Positions 1 to 5,846 of a stretch of DNA of 5,846 bases are shown here, in pieces. Every line of letters starts with the position of its first letter. Position 1 is the first letter of the stretch. Made by a program: the position numbers and the translations under genes. Location of the stretch: NCBI GenBank assembly GCA_002432795.1, contig DJGU01000133.1, positions 1-5,846 on the forward strand, given 5' to 3'. Below the pieces are notes generated by a model, which saw only the letters and a list, made by a program, of their open reading frames with translations, was not told where the DNA came from and did no database searches. The DNA comes from Anaerolineaceae bacterium UBA5838. Its GTDB lineage: Bacteria; Chloroflexota; Anaerolineae; Anaerolineales; Anaerolineaceae.

Positions 1-1
1 G

Positions 2-55
2 ATTATTTGTGAGGCAATACGCGCAGCACGTTTGCCTGTGTTTTATCAAGTATAA
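2..55 (+). CDS. Possible C-terminal tail of an upstream gene (partial, 5' end outside window)
   Basis: Reading from base 2, 17 sense codons run without interruption to a TAA at 53-55. They encode IICEAIRAARLPVFYQV. The composition (Glu-Ala-Ile-Arg-Ala-Ala-Arg-Leu-Pro) is protein-like, and this frame is the most plausible of the three. I do not recognise the family, and 17 codons are too few to prove coding. If real, the gene ends 36 bases before alaS on the same strand and could belong to the same operon. The alternative is that this is plain intergenic DNA. Confidence 0.3.
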   Translation: MICEAIRAARLPVFYQV

Positions 56-56
56 T
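51..56 (+). promoter_or_regulatory. Candidate sigma-70-type -10 element for alaS-mutS
   Basis: A perfect TATAAT lies at 51-56, followed by a T run. A transcript starting about 6-8 bases downstream would have a leader of roughly 30 nt before the alaS start. The -35 side is weak: nothing close to TTGACA sits 16-18 bases upstream (that slot reads roughly ACGTTT), and the nearest TTG-type hexamer, TTGCCT at 32-37, is only 13 bases away. The hexamer also overlaps the stop codon of the possible upstream gene. Function is inferred. Confidence 0.4.
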
Positions 57-80
57 TTTTTAGTTAATCACGATATTTTT

Positions 81-84
81 GGAG
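81..84 (+). promoter_or_regulatory. Ribosome binding site of alaS
   Basis: GGAG at 81-84 is followed by a 7-base spacer and then ATG at 92. This is a good Shine-Dalgarno match at the usual distance. It agrees with the N-terminus expected for AlaRS, because the protein aligns with E. coli AlaRS from its first helix, so it fixes the start codon. Confidence 0.8.
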
Positions 85-91
85 TTATCTT

Positions 92-2824
92 ATGTATCTA
101 AGCGGTAACCAGGTACGTCAATCTTTCCTCGACTTTTTCGCTCAGCGCGGGCATACGGTTGTGCCCAGTGCCTCGCTTGTGCCTGGCGGCGATAGCACCC
201 TGCTCTTTACGAATGCCGGTATGGTGCAGTTTAAAGACGTCTTCCTGGGCACCGAAACCCGCCCCTACACCCGTGCGGTTGACTCCCAAAAATGCCTGCG
301 CGTTTCGGGCAAGCATAACGACCTCGACACCGTCGGTCGCGACAACACCCACCACACCTTCTTTGAAATGCTGGGCAACTGGTCTTTCGGGGATTACTAC
401 AAACAGGAAGCCATCAGCTGGAGCTGGGAACTGCTCACCAAAGTCTGGGGGCTTGATCCTAAGCGGCTATACGCAACTTACTTCGTCGATGATCAGGGCG
501 ACCTGCCCTCCGATGAGGAAGCCCGCGATGTCTGGCTGGCACAACCCGGATTTGTTGCCTCTCACCTCGTCAGTGGTGGACGCAAAGATAACTTCTGGGA
601 AATGGCTGAGACCGGTCCCTGCGGTCCCTGCACCGAAATCCACTACGATTTCGGCCCAGATTTCTGCAATCTGAAAGACGTGCCAGGGCATGTCTGCGAA
701 GTCAATGGTGACTGCGCGCGCATTGTTGAGATCTGGAACAATGTTTTCATCCAATATAACCGCACCTCCCCCACGGATTTCCAACCGCTGCCCAAACGCC
801 ATGTGGACACCGGCATGGGCTTCGAACGCATTGTCTCGATCATTCAGGGCGTGCGCGGCAACTACGAAACCGACCTGCTCAAGCCCCTGCTGGATGAAAC
901 CCAGCGGCTCGCCGGGCAGAGTGACGCGGAACGCGCAGCCAATCTGACACCCTACCGGGTGATTGCTGACCACGTGCGGGCAGCCGCTTTCCTGATTGCT
1001 GATGGAGTTATCCCCGGTAACGTTGGGCGCAACTACGTCTGCCGCATGATCATCCGTCGTGCCGCCCGTTTTGCCCGCAAGATCAACCTCACTGAACCTT
1101 TCATGGCACAGGTGGCACGCCTTGTGATTGAAAACTACCAGGCTGCCTACCCCGAACTGAAAACAAATGCAGAGCTGATTTATGAAACGCTTACGGCTGA
1201 AGAACAACGCTTTGCCGAGACGCTTGATGCTGGTTTTGCCGAACTGCAAAGCCTGGTGGCACGCCTGAAATCCAGTGGAGAAAGCCAGCTGGACGGCAAG
1301 ACCGCCTTTAACCTTTACTCCACGCTCGGTTTCCCGTTGGAGATCACCCGCGACATTCTCGAAGAAGATGGGCTCACGGTTGACGAACAAGGCTTTTTTG
1401 AGGCGATGGAAGTCCATCGACTTGCTTCCGGCAAGGGACAGGCTTTCGTGGAATTGGGCAGCAGCAACACCGAATTTTACGCCGCCCTTTTAAGCGACCT
1501 GCAAGCCCAGGGGAAACTGCCCGCGGATGGCGTCCATTATGACCCTTACTCTTCGTTCACGACGGCTTCCAGACTTGTTGCAGTCCTGCGGGATGGAGAG
1601 ATGATTCAGTCGGCCCGGGTTGGGGATGAAGTTGAACTTGTTTTCACCATCAGCCCCCTCTATCTTGAATCTGGCGGGCAGGTTGGGGACAAGGGCAAGG
1701 TAATTTCTGGTGAGCAGCCTGCCTGGGAGGTTGAAATAACTTCCGTTCACAAGCCTGTTTCTGGTCTGATTGTGCATTCGGGGATCGTAACGCGAGGTGC
1801 TCCCTGGGTGGACAGTGTCGCCTTGGTGAATGTGGACGTACCCTCCCGCCAGGCTACCATGCGCAACCACACCGGCACGCACCTGCTGCACGCCGCCTTG
1901 CGCCAGGTTCTGGGCGACAAGGTGCACCAGTCCGGTTCAGCCGTAGACCCCGAGCGCATGCGCTTCGACTTCAACTTCCCCCGCGCCCTCAAGGATAGCG
2001 AATTACTCCAGATTGAAGCCCTGGTCAACCACTATATCGCTGAGGAATACCCTGTAATCAAGCGCGTAAAGACTCTCGAGCAAGCCAAAGCCGATGGCGC
2101 AATGGCGCTGTTTGGAGAGAAATACGGCAGCGAGGTGCGCACAATCGAAATTGCTGACCAGCGCGGACGCGTTTCTTACGAACTTTGCGGCGGCACACAT
2201 TTGGATAACACCGCTGAAATTGGCTCCTTTTACATCACAAGTGAGTCCAGCGTGGCTGCTGGCATCCGGCGCATCGAAGCTGTGACTGGAGAAAAGGCTT
2301 ATGCCTGGGCTCGGGAACGTCTGAATCTGCTCAATGAAGCAGCCGCATTTCTTGAAACCAGCCCCCTTGAGCTGCTTATAAAAGCTGAATTGCTCGAAAG
2401 CAAGCTCAAAAATCTCGACAAAGAGCTCGAACTTCTGCGCGCGCAAAGAGCCCAGGCGGAATTCAGCAAAAAATTGCAGAACATACAGCAGGTTGCGGGC
2501 GTGCATGTGCTTAGCGCCATCATTCCCGACTCGGATGCCGATGCCCTGCGCAGCCTGACGGACCAGTTCCGCCAGCAGTATCCCTCCGGAGTCGTTGTTT
2601 TGGGCACCGTCAGCCGCGGCAAGCCCATGCTGATTGCAGCAGTCACCCCCGAATTGATCGCCCGCGGCATCAAAGCCGGCGACCTGATCAAGCGCGTTGC
2701 TGCTGTGGTAGGCGGTGGTGGCGGTGGCCGACCTGACATGGCTCAGGCAGGAGGCAAAGACCCGGATAAGCTTTCTGAAGCACTCGACCAAGTGGCCGTC
2801 TTCATCCGTGAGAATTTGAAGTAA
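92..2824 (+). CDS. alaS: Alanyl-tRNA synthetase
   Basis: Cytoplasmic class II synthetase that activates alanine with ATP, charges tRNA-Ala and hydrolyses mischarged Ser- or Gly-tRNA-Ala. At 910 residues it is somewhat longer than E. coli AlaRS (876). Domains in order: catalytic core about 1-250, with the class II motif 2 region around Arg70, GRDNTHHTFFEMLGNWSFGD at 82-101 and motif 3 HVDTGMGFERI at 237-247; helical tRNA-recognition domain about 250-460; beta-barrel and editing domain about 490-740, with the zinc and editing residues HTGTH (His593, His597) and CGGTH (Cys699, His703); a charged coiled coil about 755-800; and the C-Ala domain to the end, with a six-glycine run at 874-879 followed by RPDMAQAGG. 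All catalytic and editing motifs are present, so the enzyme should work. Oddities: Ser410 stands where E. coli has Asp400, and the N-terminal Cys/His set differs. It is followed after 3 bases by mutS. Family assignment is certain. Confidence 0.99.
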   Translation: MYLSGNQVRQSFLDFFAQRGHTVVPSASLVPGGDSTLLFTNAGMVQFKDVFLGTETRPYTRAVDSQKCLRVSGKHNDLDTVGRDNTHHTFFEMLGNWSFGDYYKQEAISWSWELLTKVWGLDPKRLYATYFVDDQGDLPSDEEARDVWLAQPGFVASHLVSGGRKDNFWEMAETGPCGPCTEIHYDFGPDFCNLKDVPGHVCEVNGDCARIVEIWNNVFIQYNRTSPTDFQPLPKRHVDTGMGFERIVSIIQGVRGNYETDLLKPLLDETQRLAGQSDAERAANLTPYRVIADHVRAAAFLIADGVIPGNVGRNYVCRMIIRRAARFARKINLTEPFMAQVARLVIENYQAAYPELKTNAELIYETLTAEEQRFAETLDAGFAELQSLVARLKSSGESQLDGKTAFNLYSTLGFPLEITRDILEEDGLTVDEQGFFEAMEVHRLASGKGQAFVELGSSNTEFYAALLSDLQAQGKLPADGVHYDPYSSFTTASRLVAVLRDGEMIQSARVGDEVELVFTISPLYLESGGQVGDKGKVISGEQPAWEVEITSVHKPVSGLIVHSGIVTRGAPWVDSVALVNVDVPSRQATMRNHTGTHLLHAALRQVLGDKVHQSGSAVDPERMRFDFNFPRALKDSELLQIEALVNHYIAEEYPVIKRVKTLEQAKADGAMALFGEKYGSEVRTIEIADQRGRVSYELCGGTHLDNTAEIGSFYITSESSVAAGIRRIEAVTGEKAYAWARERLNLLNEAAAFLETSPLELLIKAELLESKLKNLDKELELLRAQRAQAEFSKKLQNIQQVAGVHVLSAIIPDSDADALRSLTDQFRQQYPSGVVVLGTVSRGKPMLIAAVTPELIARGIKAGDLIKRVAAVVGGGGGGRPDMAQAGGKDPDKLSEALDQVAVFIRENLK
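2818..2821 (+). promoter_or_regulatory. Weak ribosome binding site of mutS inside the end of alaS
   Basis: GAAG at 2818-2821 sits 6 bases before the mutS ATG and lies within the last codons of alaS. It is a poor Shine-Dalgarno match. Because the alaS stop and the mutS start are only 3 bases apart, mutS translation is probably helped by ribosomes finishing alaS (translational coupling). This is inference from spacing. Confidence 0.4.
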
Positions 2825-2827
2825 GCT

Positions 2828-5398
2828 ATGCCCCAGGATATTACTCCCCTTCGTCAACAATACCTGGATATCAAAAGACAGTATCCGGACACGATTGTCT
2901 TCTTCCGGTTGGGTGATTTTTATGAAACTTTTGACGATGACGCCAAGATCACAGCTGAGGCTCTGGATATCGTCCTGACCTCGCGACCGGTAGCAAAAGG
3001 CGTGCGCGTGCCCATGGCGGGCATTCCTTTTCACGCGGTGGACAACTACATTGGGAGACTGATCGAGAAGGGTCATCACGTCGCGATCTGCGAACAAGTT
3101 GGCGACCAGCCTGAAAAGGGGCTCTTTTCGCGTGAAGTTGTGCGCGTGGTCACCCCCGGCACGGTGGTGGAGTCCAACCTGCTCCCCTCGGGACGCAATA
3201 ATTACCTTGCATGCGTTTACACGCTGCAAAACATCGCGGGTTTGGCTTACGTGGACGTGTCCACAGGCGAATTTGCTGCCACCGAGCTGACTGATCAGGA
3301 CGTTTTCGTCCAGCTGCGGGCAGAGCTCAAACGCCTTTCCCCTGCTGAAATACTGGTCTCGGATGCGGTCAACCTCCCCGAAGACATTGACGGCAACCTG
3401 ACCGTCATTCCCAACTGGTATTTTGAGCCAGGTCGATCCGAAGAACTGATCAAGACTCGCTTCCAGGTCAGCAGCCTAGAAGGATTGGGGCTCAGATCCC
3501 TGCCATTAGCAACGCGGGCAGTTGGCGCGCTGCTCAAATACCTGCAGGAAACCCAAAAAAGTCTTGCGGAGGTTCAGTTTAGCTTCAGCACCTACAGCCT
3601 GAATGATTTCATGGTGCTGGATGCAGAAACCCGCCGCAATCTGGAACTGACCGAAACACTGCGCGATAACAGGACCGATGGATCCCTGCTCGGTGCCCTG
3701 GACCGCACCAGAACCCCGATGGGCAAGCGCATGCTGCGAGCCTGGGTCAACAAACCACTGCTTGACCTTGAGCAAATCAATGCGCGCCTGGATGCCGTTG
3801 AATTCTTTTATAAAAATGGCGTCCTGCGGCAGAACCTGGAGATTCTGCTTGCGGAACTCCACGACATTGAACGGATTGTTGGGCGTCTCAATAACGGCAG
3901 TGCCCGCCCTGGCGATTTGGTGGCACTGCGGGAAGATCTGAGCAGCATTCCCCAACTGAAGGCGCTGCTGCCTGACAATGAAGCTGCCCTTAAGCCACTG
4001 CTGAGTGCCATTGGGAGTTTTGAATCCCAACTGGAACTCCTGGAGCAAGCCATCACAGAAGACCCGCCAGCCACAACCGCAAATGTTGGCATCATCCAGC
4101 CTGGTTTTTCAACTGAGCTCGATGGTATCCTTGCCAGCTCAAAACACGCCCGGGATTGGATTAGCGGGCTCGAGAGCGCCGAACGCCAGCGCACAGGAAT
4201 CAAGACCTTAAAAGTGGGTTTCAACAAGGTCTTTGGATACTACCTCGAGATCTCGCGCGGCATGGCTGACCAGGCGCCCGAAAATTACATCCGCAAACAG
4301 ACACTGGTCAACAACGAACGCTTCATCACGCCCGAATTGAAAGAGTACGAGTCGCTGGTTCTGAACGCCGAAGCTCAAATCCACGAGGTGGAACTGCGCG
4401 TCTATAAGCAAGTTTGCGCCCAATTGGCTTCCTCTTCAAACGAACTTTTGAATGCTGCCCGCGCGATTGCCAGCCTGGACTGCCTGCTTTCATTCGGCAG
4501 CGTTGCGGCACTCAATAAATACACCCGACCCCAGCTCAACGCAGCGAAGGGACTGAAGATAATCGCTGGACGTCATCCGGTGGTTGAGCGCATGCGCAGC
4601 GAAACCCGCTATATCCCCAACGATGTGCTATTCGAAGATGGCGAGATCGTGCGCCTCATTACCGGGCCCAACATGAGCGGTAAGTCTACCTATTTGCGAC
4701 AGGTGGTGTTAATCGTGCTGATGGCGCAAATTGGCAGCTTTGTGCCTGCAGATGAGGCAAAAATTGGGCTGGTAGATCGGGTCTTCACCCGGATCGGGGC
4801 GCAGGATGCCATCCACCAGGGGCAGTCGACCTTCATGGTGGAAATGCTTGAGACTGCCAACATTCTCAACAATGCCTCCTCCCGCAGCCTCCTGATCCTG
4901 GACGAGATTGGTCGCGGAACCAGCACTTATGATGGGCTCTCGATTGCCTGGGCGATTGTTGAGCACCTCCACAGCCACCCAAAACTCAAACCGCTGACGC
5001 TCTTTGCCACCCACTACCATGAACTGACAGAGCTGGCTGAGCTCTACCCGGGCGTGCGCAACTACAACGTGGCTGTTACGGAGGCAGATGGTACGGTCGT
5101 TTTCCTGCACAAAATCGTACCCGGTGCGGCTGACCGATCCTATGGCATCCACGTGGCGCAGATGGCGGGCTTGCCTTCTTCCGTGATCACCCGCGCCAAT
5201 GAGATCCTTAAGCAACTTGAGCAGTCTTCTGGCACCACCCTGCCGGATGCCGCGGCCACACAGGACCAGATGCGCCTCTTCCCGGAAAATAATCCGATGA
5301 TCGAGGCTTACAAAAAACTCGACCTTGAAACCCTCTCCCCTATCCAAGCCCTGAACCTGCTCTACGAGTGGAAGAGAAAATATTTCTCTGAAGATTAG
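2828..5398 (+). CDS. mutS: DNA mismatch repair protein MutS (MutS1 type)
   Basis: ATPase that binds base mismatches and small loops behind the replication fork, then recruits MutL. At 856 residues it is full length (E. coli 853). Domains in order: mismatch-binding domain 1-115, with the Phe-x-Glu reader F31-Y32-E33 in RLGDFYETF; connector about 125-250; core and lever helices about 260-425 and 530-570; DNA clamp about 425-530; ATPase about 570-800. The ATPase has Walker A GPNMSGKS at 613-620, signature loop GAQDAIHQGQSTFMVEM at 657-673, Walker B with Asp692-Glu693 followed by IGRGTST, and the H-loop ATHYHEL with His729. The Phe-x-Glu motif separates it from MutS2 and MutS4/5-like proteins, and there is no C-terminal Smr domain. 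The tail carries QMRLF at 814-818, matching the beta-clamp-binding motif, then a short helical end. The start follows the alaS stop by 3 bases. No mutL lies in the window. Confidence 0.99.
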   Translation: MPQDITPLRQQYLDIKRQYPDTIVFFRLGDFYETFDDDAKITAEALDIVLTSRPVAKGVRVPMAGIPFHAVDNYIGRLIEKGHHVAICEQVGDQPEKGLFSREVVRVVTPGTVVESNLLPSGRNNYLACVYTLQNIAGLAYVDVSTGEFAATELTDQDVFVQLRAELKRLSPAEILVSDAVNLPEDIDGNLTVIPNWYFEPGRSEELIKTRFQVSSLEGLGLRSLPLATRAVGALLKYLQETQKSLAEVQFSFSTYSLNDFMVLDAETRRNLELTETLRDNRTDGSLLGALDRTRTPMGKRMLRAWVNKPLLDLEQINARLDAVEFFYKNGVLRQNLEILLAELHDIERIVGRLNNGSARPGDLVALREDLSSIPQLKALLPDNEAALKPLLSAIGSFESQLELLEQAITEDPPATTANVGIIQPGFSTELDGILASSKHARDWISGLESAERQRTGIKTLKVGFNKVFGYYLEISRGMADQAPENYIRKQTLVNNERFITPELKEYESLVLNAEAQIHEVELRVYKQVCAQLASSSNELLNAARAIASLDCLLSFGSVAALNKYTRPQLNAAKGLKIIAGRHPVVERMRSETRYIPNDVLFEDGEIVRLITGPNMSGKSTYLRQVVLIVLMAQIGSFVPADEAKIGLVDRVFTRIGAQDAIHQGQSTFMVEMLETANILNNASSRSLLILDEIGRGTSTYDGLSIAWAIVEHLHSHPKLKPLTLFATHYHELTELAELYPGVRNYNVAVTEADGTVVFLHKIVPGAADRSYGIHVAQMAGLPSSVITRANEILKQLEQSSGTTLPDAAATQDQMRLFPENNPMIEAYKKLDLETLSPIQALNLLYEWKRKYFSED

Positions 5399-5443
5399 GT
5401 AGACTCGATAAGAAGGTAAGTTGCCGTCAGGGAATTTCAATCA

Positions 5444-5686
5444 ATGACCATTTGGTTACAATCAACCGATCACAAACGCACACGGGTATGTAGTGGAACC
5501 AAACCCCAATCTCACGATTTTTTTCCTGTAGGTCGAAATAAAATCTCCCAACAGACTCTATCCGATATTCACAGCTTGCGGGCTTACTCCGACACACATA
5601 TCGATCTTATCGGAGTTGGAGATTTGTTACTTGGTTGCCCACTACAAGAGTTTAATTTCAATCCACTCAACACAATAATTATCTAA
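5444..5686 (+). CDS. Uncertain 80-codon reading frame, hypothetical protein
   Basis: An ATG at 5444 opens an 80-codon frame ending in TAA at 5684-5686, 45 bases after mutS. Ribosome binding is weak: CAGGGA at 5428-5433 is about 10 bases upstream. The product has no motif I recognise. Its C-terminal half is mildly hydrophobic (LIGVGDLLLGCPL around residues 56-68) and it ends in three isoleucines. There is no signal peptide or clear membrane helix. G+C falls from about 44% to about 30% along it, unlike the neighbouring genes, and it overlaps a large inverted repeat. It could be a small real gene, a remnant of a longer gene, or a chance frame in intergenic DNA. I favour the last two. Confidence 0.22.
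   Translation: MTIWLQSTDHKRTRVCSGTKPQSHDFFPVGRNKISQQTLSDIHSLRAYSDTHIDLIGVGDLLLGCPLQEFNFNPLNTIII
5541..5625. repeat. Large imperfect inverted repeat (about 18 paired bases)
   Basis: The right arm at 5608-5625 pairs continuously with a left arm at 5541-5567 that carries two interruptions. AAATCTCC at 5541-5548 pairs with GGAGATTT at 5618-5625. A single bulged C follows at 5549. AAC at 5550-5552 pairs with GTT at 5615-5617. Eight unpaired bases sit at 5553-5560, and TCCGATA at 5561-5567 pairs with TATCGGA at 5608-5614, leaving a 40-base loop. A second copy of the inner arm, ACTCCGA at 5586-5592, could pair instead with TCGGAGT at 5610-5616. No T run follows on the + strand, so it is not a standard intrinsic terminator. 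Role unknown. Confidence 0.5.
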
Positions 5687-5781
5687 AACTTGAGGATGAA
5701 TTTTCCTATTGTAGCTCCTATAAAAAATATTCTGCTAGAAATCTTAGGTTCTATTAAAAAGGTATATGGCGGGTAATTCGT
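5687..5781. other. AT-rich intergenic stretch, no gene recognised
   Basis: This stretch is very AT-rich. It contains a TATAAA at 5719-5724 that might serve as a -10 element for a transcript running off the window, but no matching -35 is seen. A 26-codon frame at 5696-5776 is preceded by GAGG touching its ATG, which is too close for normal initiation. No tRNA, rRNA or terminator hairpin with a T run was found across 5399-5846. Confidence 0.4.
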
Positions 5782-5846
5782 ATGATGACTCCACTGCAAA
5801 AAGGTATCTCAATTAGACAAAAACCGAAAACTTTAATAAAATCAAG
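5782..5846 (+). CDS. Possible start of a downstream gene (3' end outside window)
   Basis: Tandem ATG codons at 5782 and 5785 open a frame of 21 codons that reaches the window end without a stop. It begins MMTPLQKGISIRQKPK and is rich in lysine. In AT-rich DNA an open frame of this size happens by chance quite often. The only upstream purine-rich element is GGCGGG at 5768-5773, a poor Shine-Dalgarno match about 8 bases away. The family is not recognisable from so few residues. Confidence 0.18.
   Translation, partial: MMTPLQKGISIRQKPKTLIKS

Noticed and set aside
1..91. T-box leader controlling alaS
   Set aside because: The leader is too short and the conserved T-box antiterminator sequence (AGGGTGGNACCGCG type) is absent from the visible bases.
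467..1417. A 316-codon open frame on the minus strand inside alaS
   Set aside because: Same reason: it is a shadow of alaS, with no domain I recognise and no independent regulatory signals.
2003..3229. A 408-codon open frame on the minus strand spanning the alaS-mutS junction
   Set aside because: It lies entirely opposite two certain, conserved genes, and its product looks like an antisense translation with no recognisable motif. Long antisense frames are common opposite GC-biased codons.
5399..5530. A rho-independent terminator for alaS-mutS, suggested by the T run at 5518-5524
   Set aside because: I could find only 3-4 bp pairings just before the T run (for example TGG-AA-CCA), with no stable GC-rich stem adjoining it. 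Transcription may end elsewhere or by another mechanism.
5427..5597. A minus-strand frame of about 56 codons with a GTG start in the post-mutS tail
   Set aside because: It has no ATG, no clear Shine-Dalgarno and no recognisable motif. It competes with an equally weak + strand frame over the same bases.
5433..5663. Direct repeat AATTTCAATC at 5433-5442 and 5654-5663; the second copy continues as CCACTC, resembling some CRISPR repeats
   Set aside because: There are only two 10-base copies 221 bases apart, with no regular spacing and no further units, so there is no array. A 10-base repeat in AT-rich DNA is plausible by chance.
5696..5776. A 26-codon + strand frame (begins MNFPIVAPIK) preceded by GAGG
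   Set aside because: The GAGG touches the ATG with no spacer, the region is about 30% G+C, and 26 codons is within chance expectation.

Overview
The window holds two complete bacterial housekeeping genes on the + strand, alaS (alanyl-tRNA synthetase) and mutS (DNA mismatch repair ATPase). They are only 3 bases apart and fill about 91% of the sequence. A short leader lies before them and an AT-richer tail of about 450 bases lies after. The shape of the AlaRS (the N-terminal block, the cysteine-rich stretch before the IEIWNN-type motif, and the length of 910 residues) reminds me of Chloroflexota, possibly class Anaerolineae. That placement is from memory and is not proven by the window.

Layout. 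Positions 1-91 carry a possible 17-codon tail of an upstream gene (stop at 53-55), a consensus -10 hexamer TATAAT at 51-56 and a GGAG ribosome binding site at 81-84. Positions 92-2824 are alaS and 2828-5398 are mutS. Positions 5399-5846 hold no gene I recognise. G+C there is about 44% over 5401-5640 and about 30% over 5641-5846, by hand count, against 57-63% in sampled lines of alaS. This tail contains one uncertain 80-codon reading frame, a large imperfect inverted repeat at 5541-5625, and an open frame from 5782 that runs off the end.

The two genes are probably co-transcribed and translationally coupled. They do not act in one pathway: AlaRS charges and proofreads Ala-tRNA, while MutS recognises mismatched DNA. 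Both proteins look intact and functional. The most interesting points are residue-level. The AlaRS position that aligns with E. coli Asp400, which with Asn303 reads the G3:U70 identity pair of tRNA-Ala, is a serine. Its N-terminal Cys/His set differs from that of E. coli. The MutS C-terminal tail keeps a sliding-clamp motif but lacks the arginine used for tetramer formation in E. coli. I did not find a convincing new multi-gene system.
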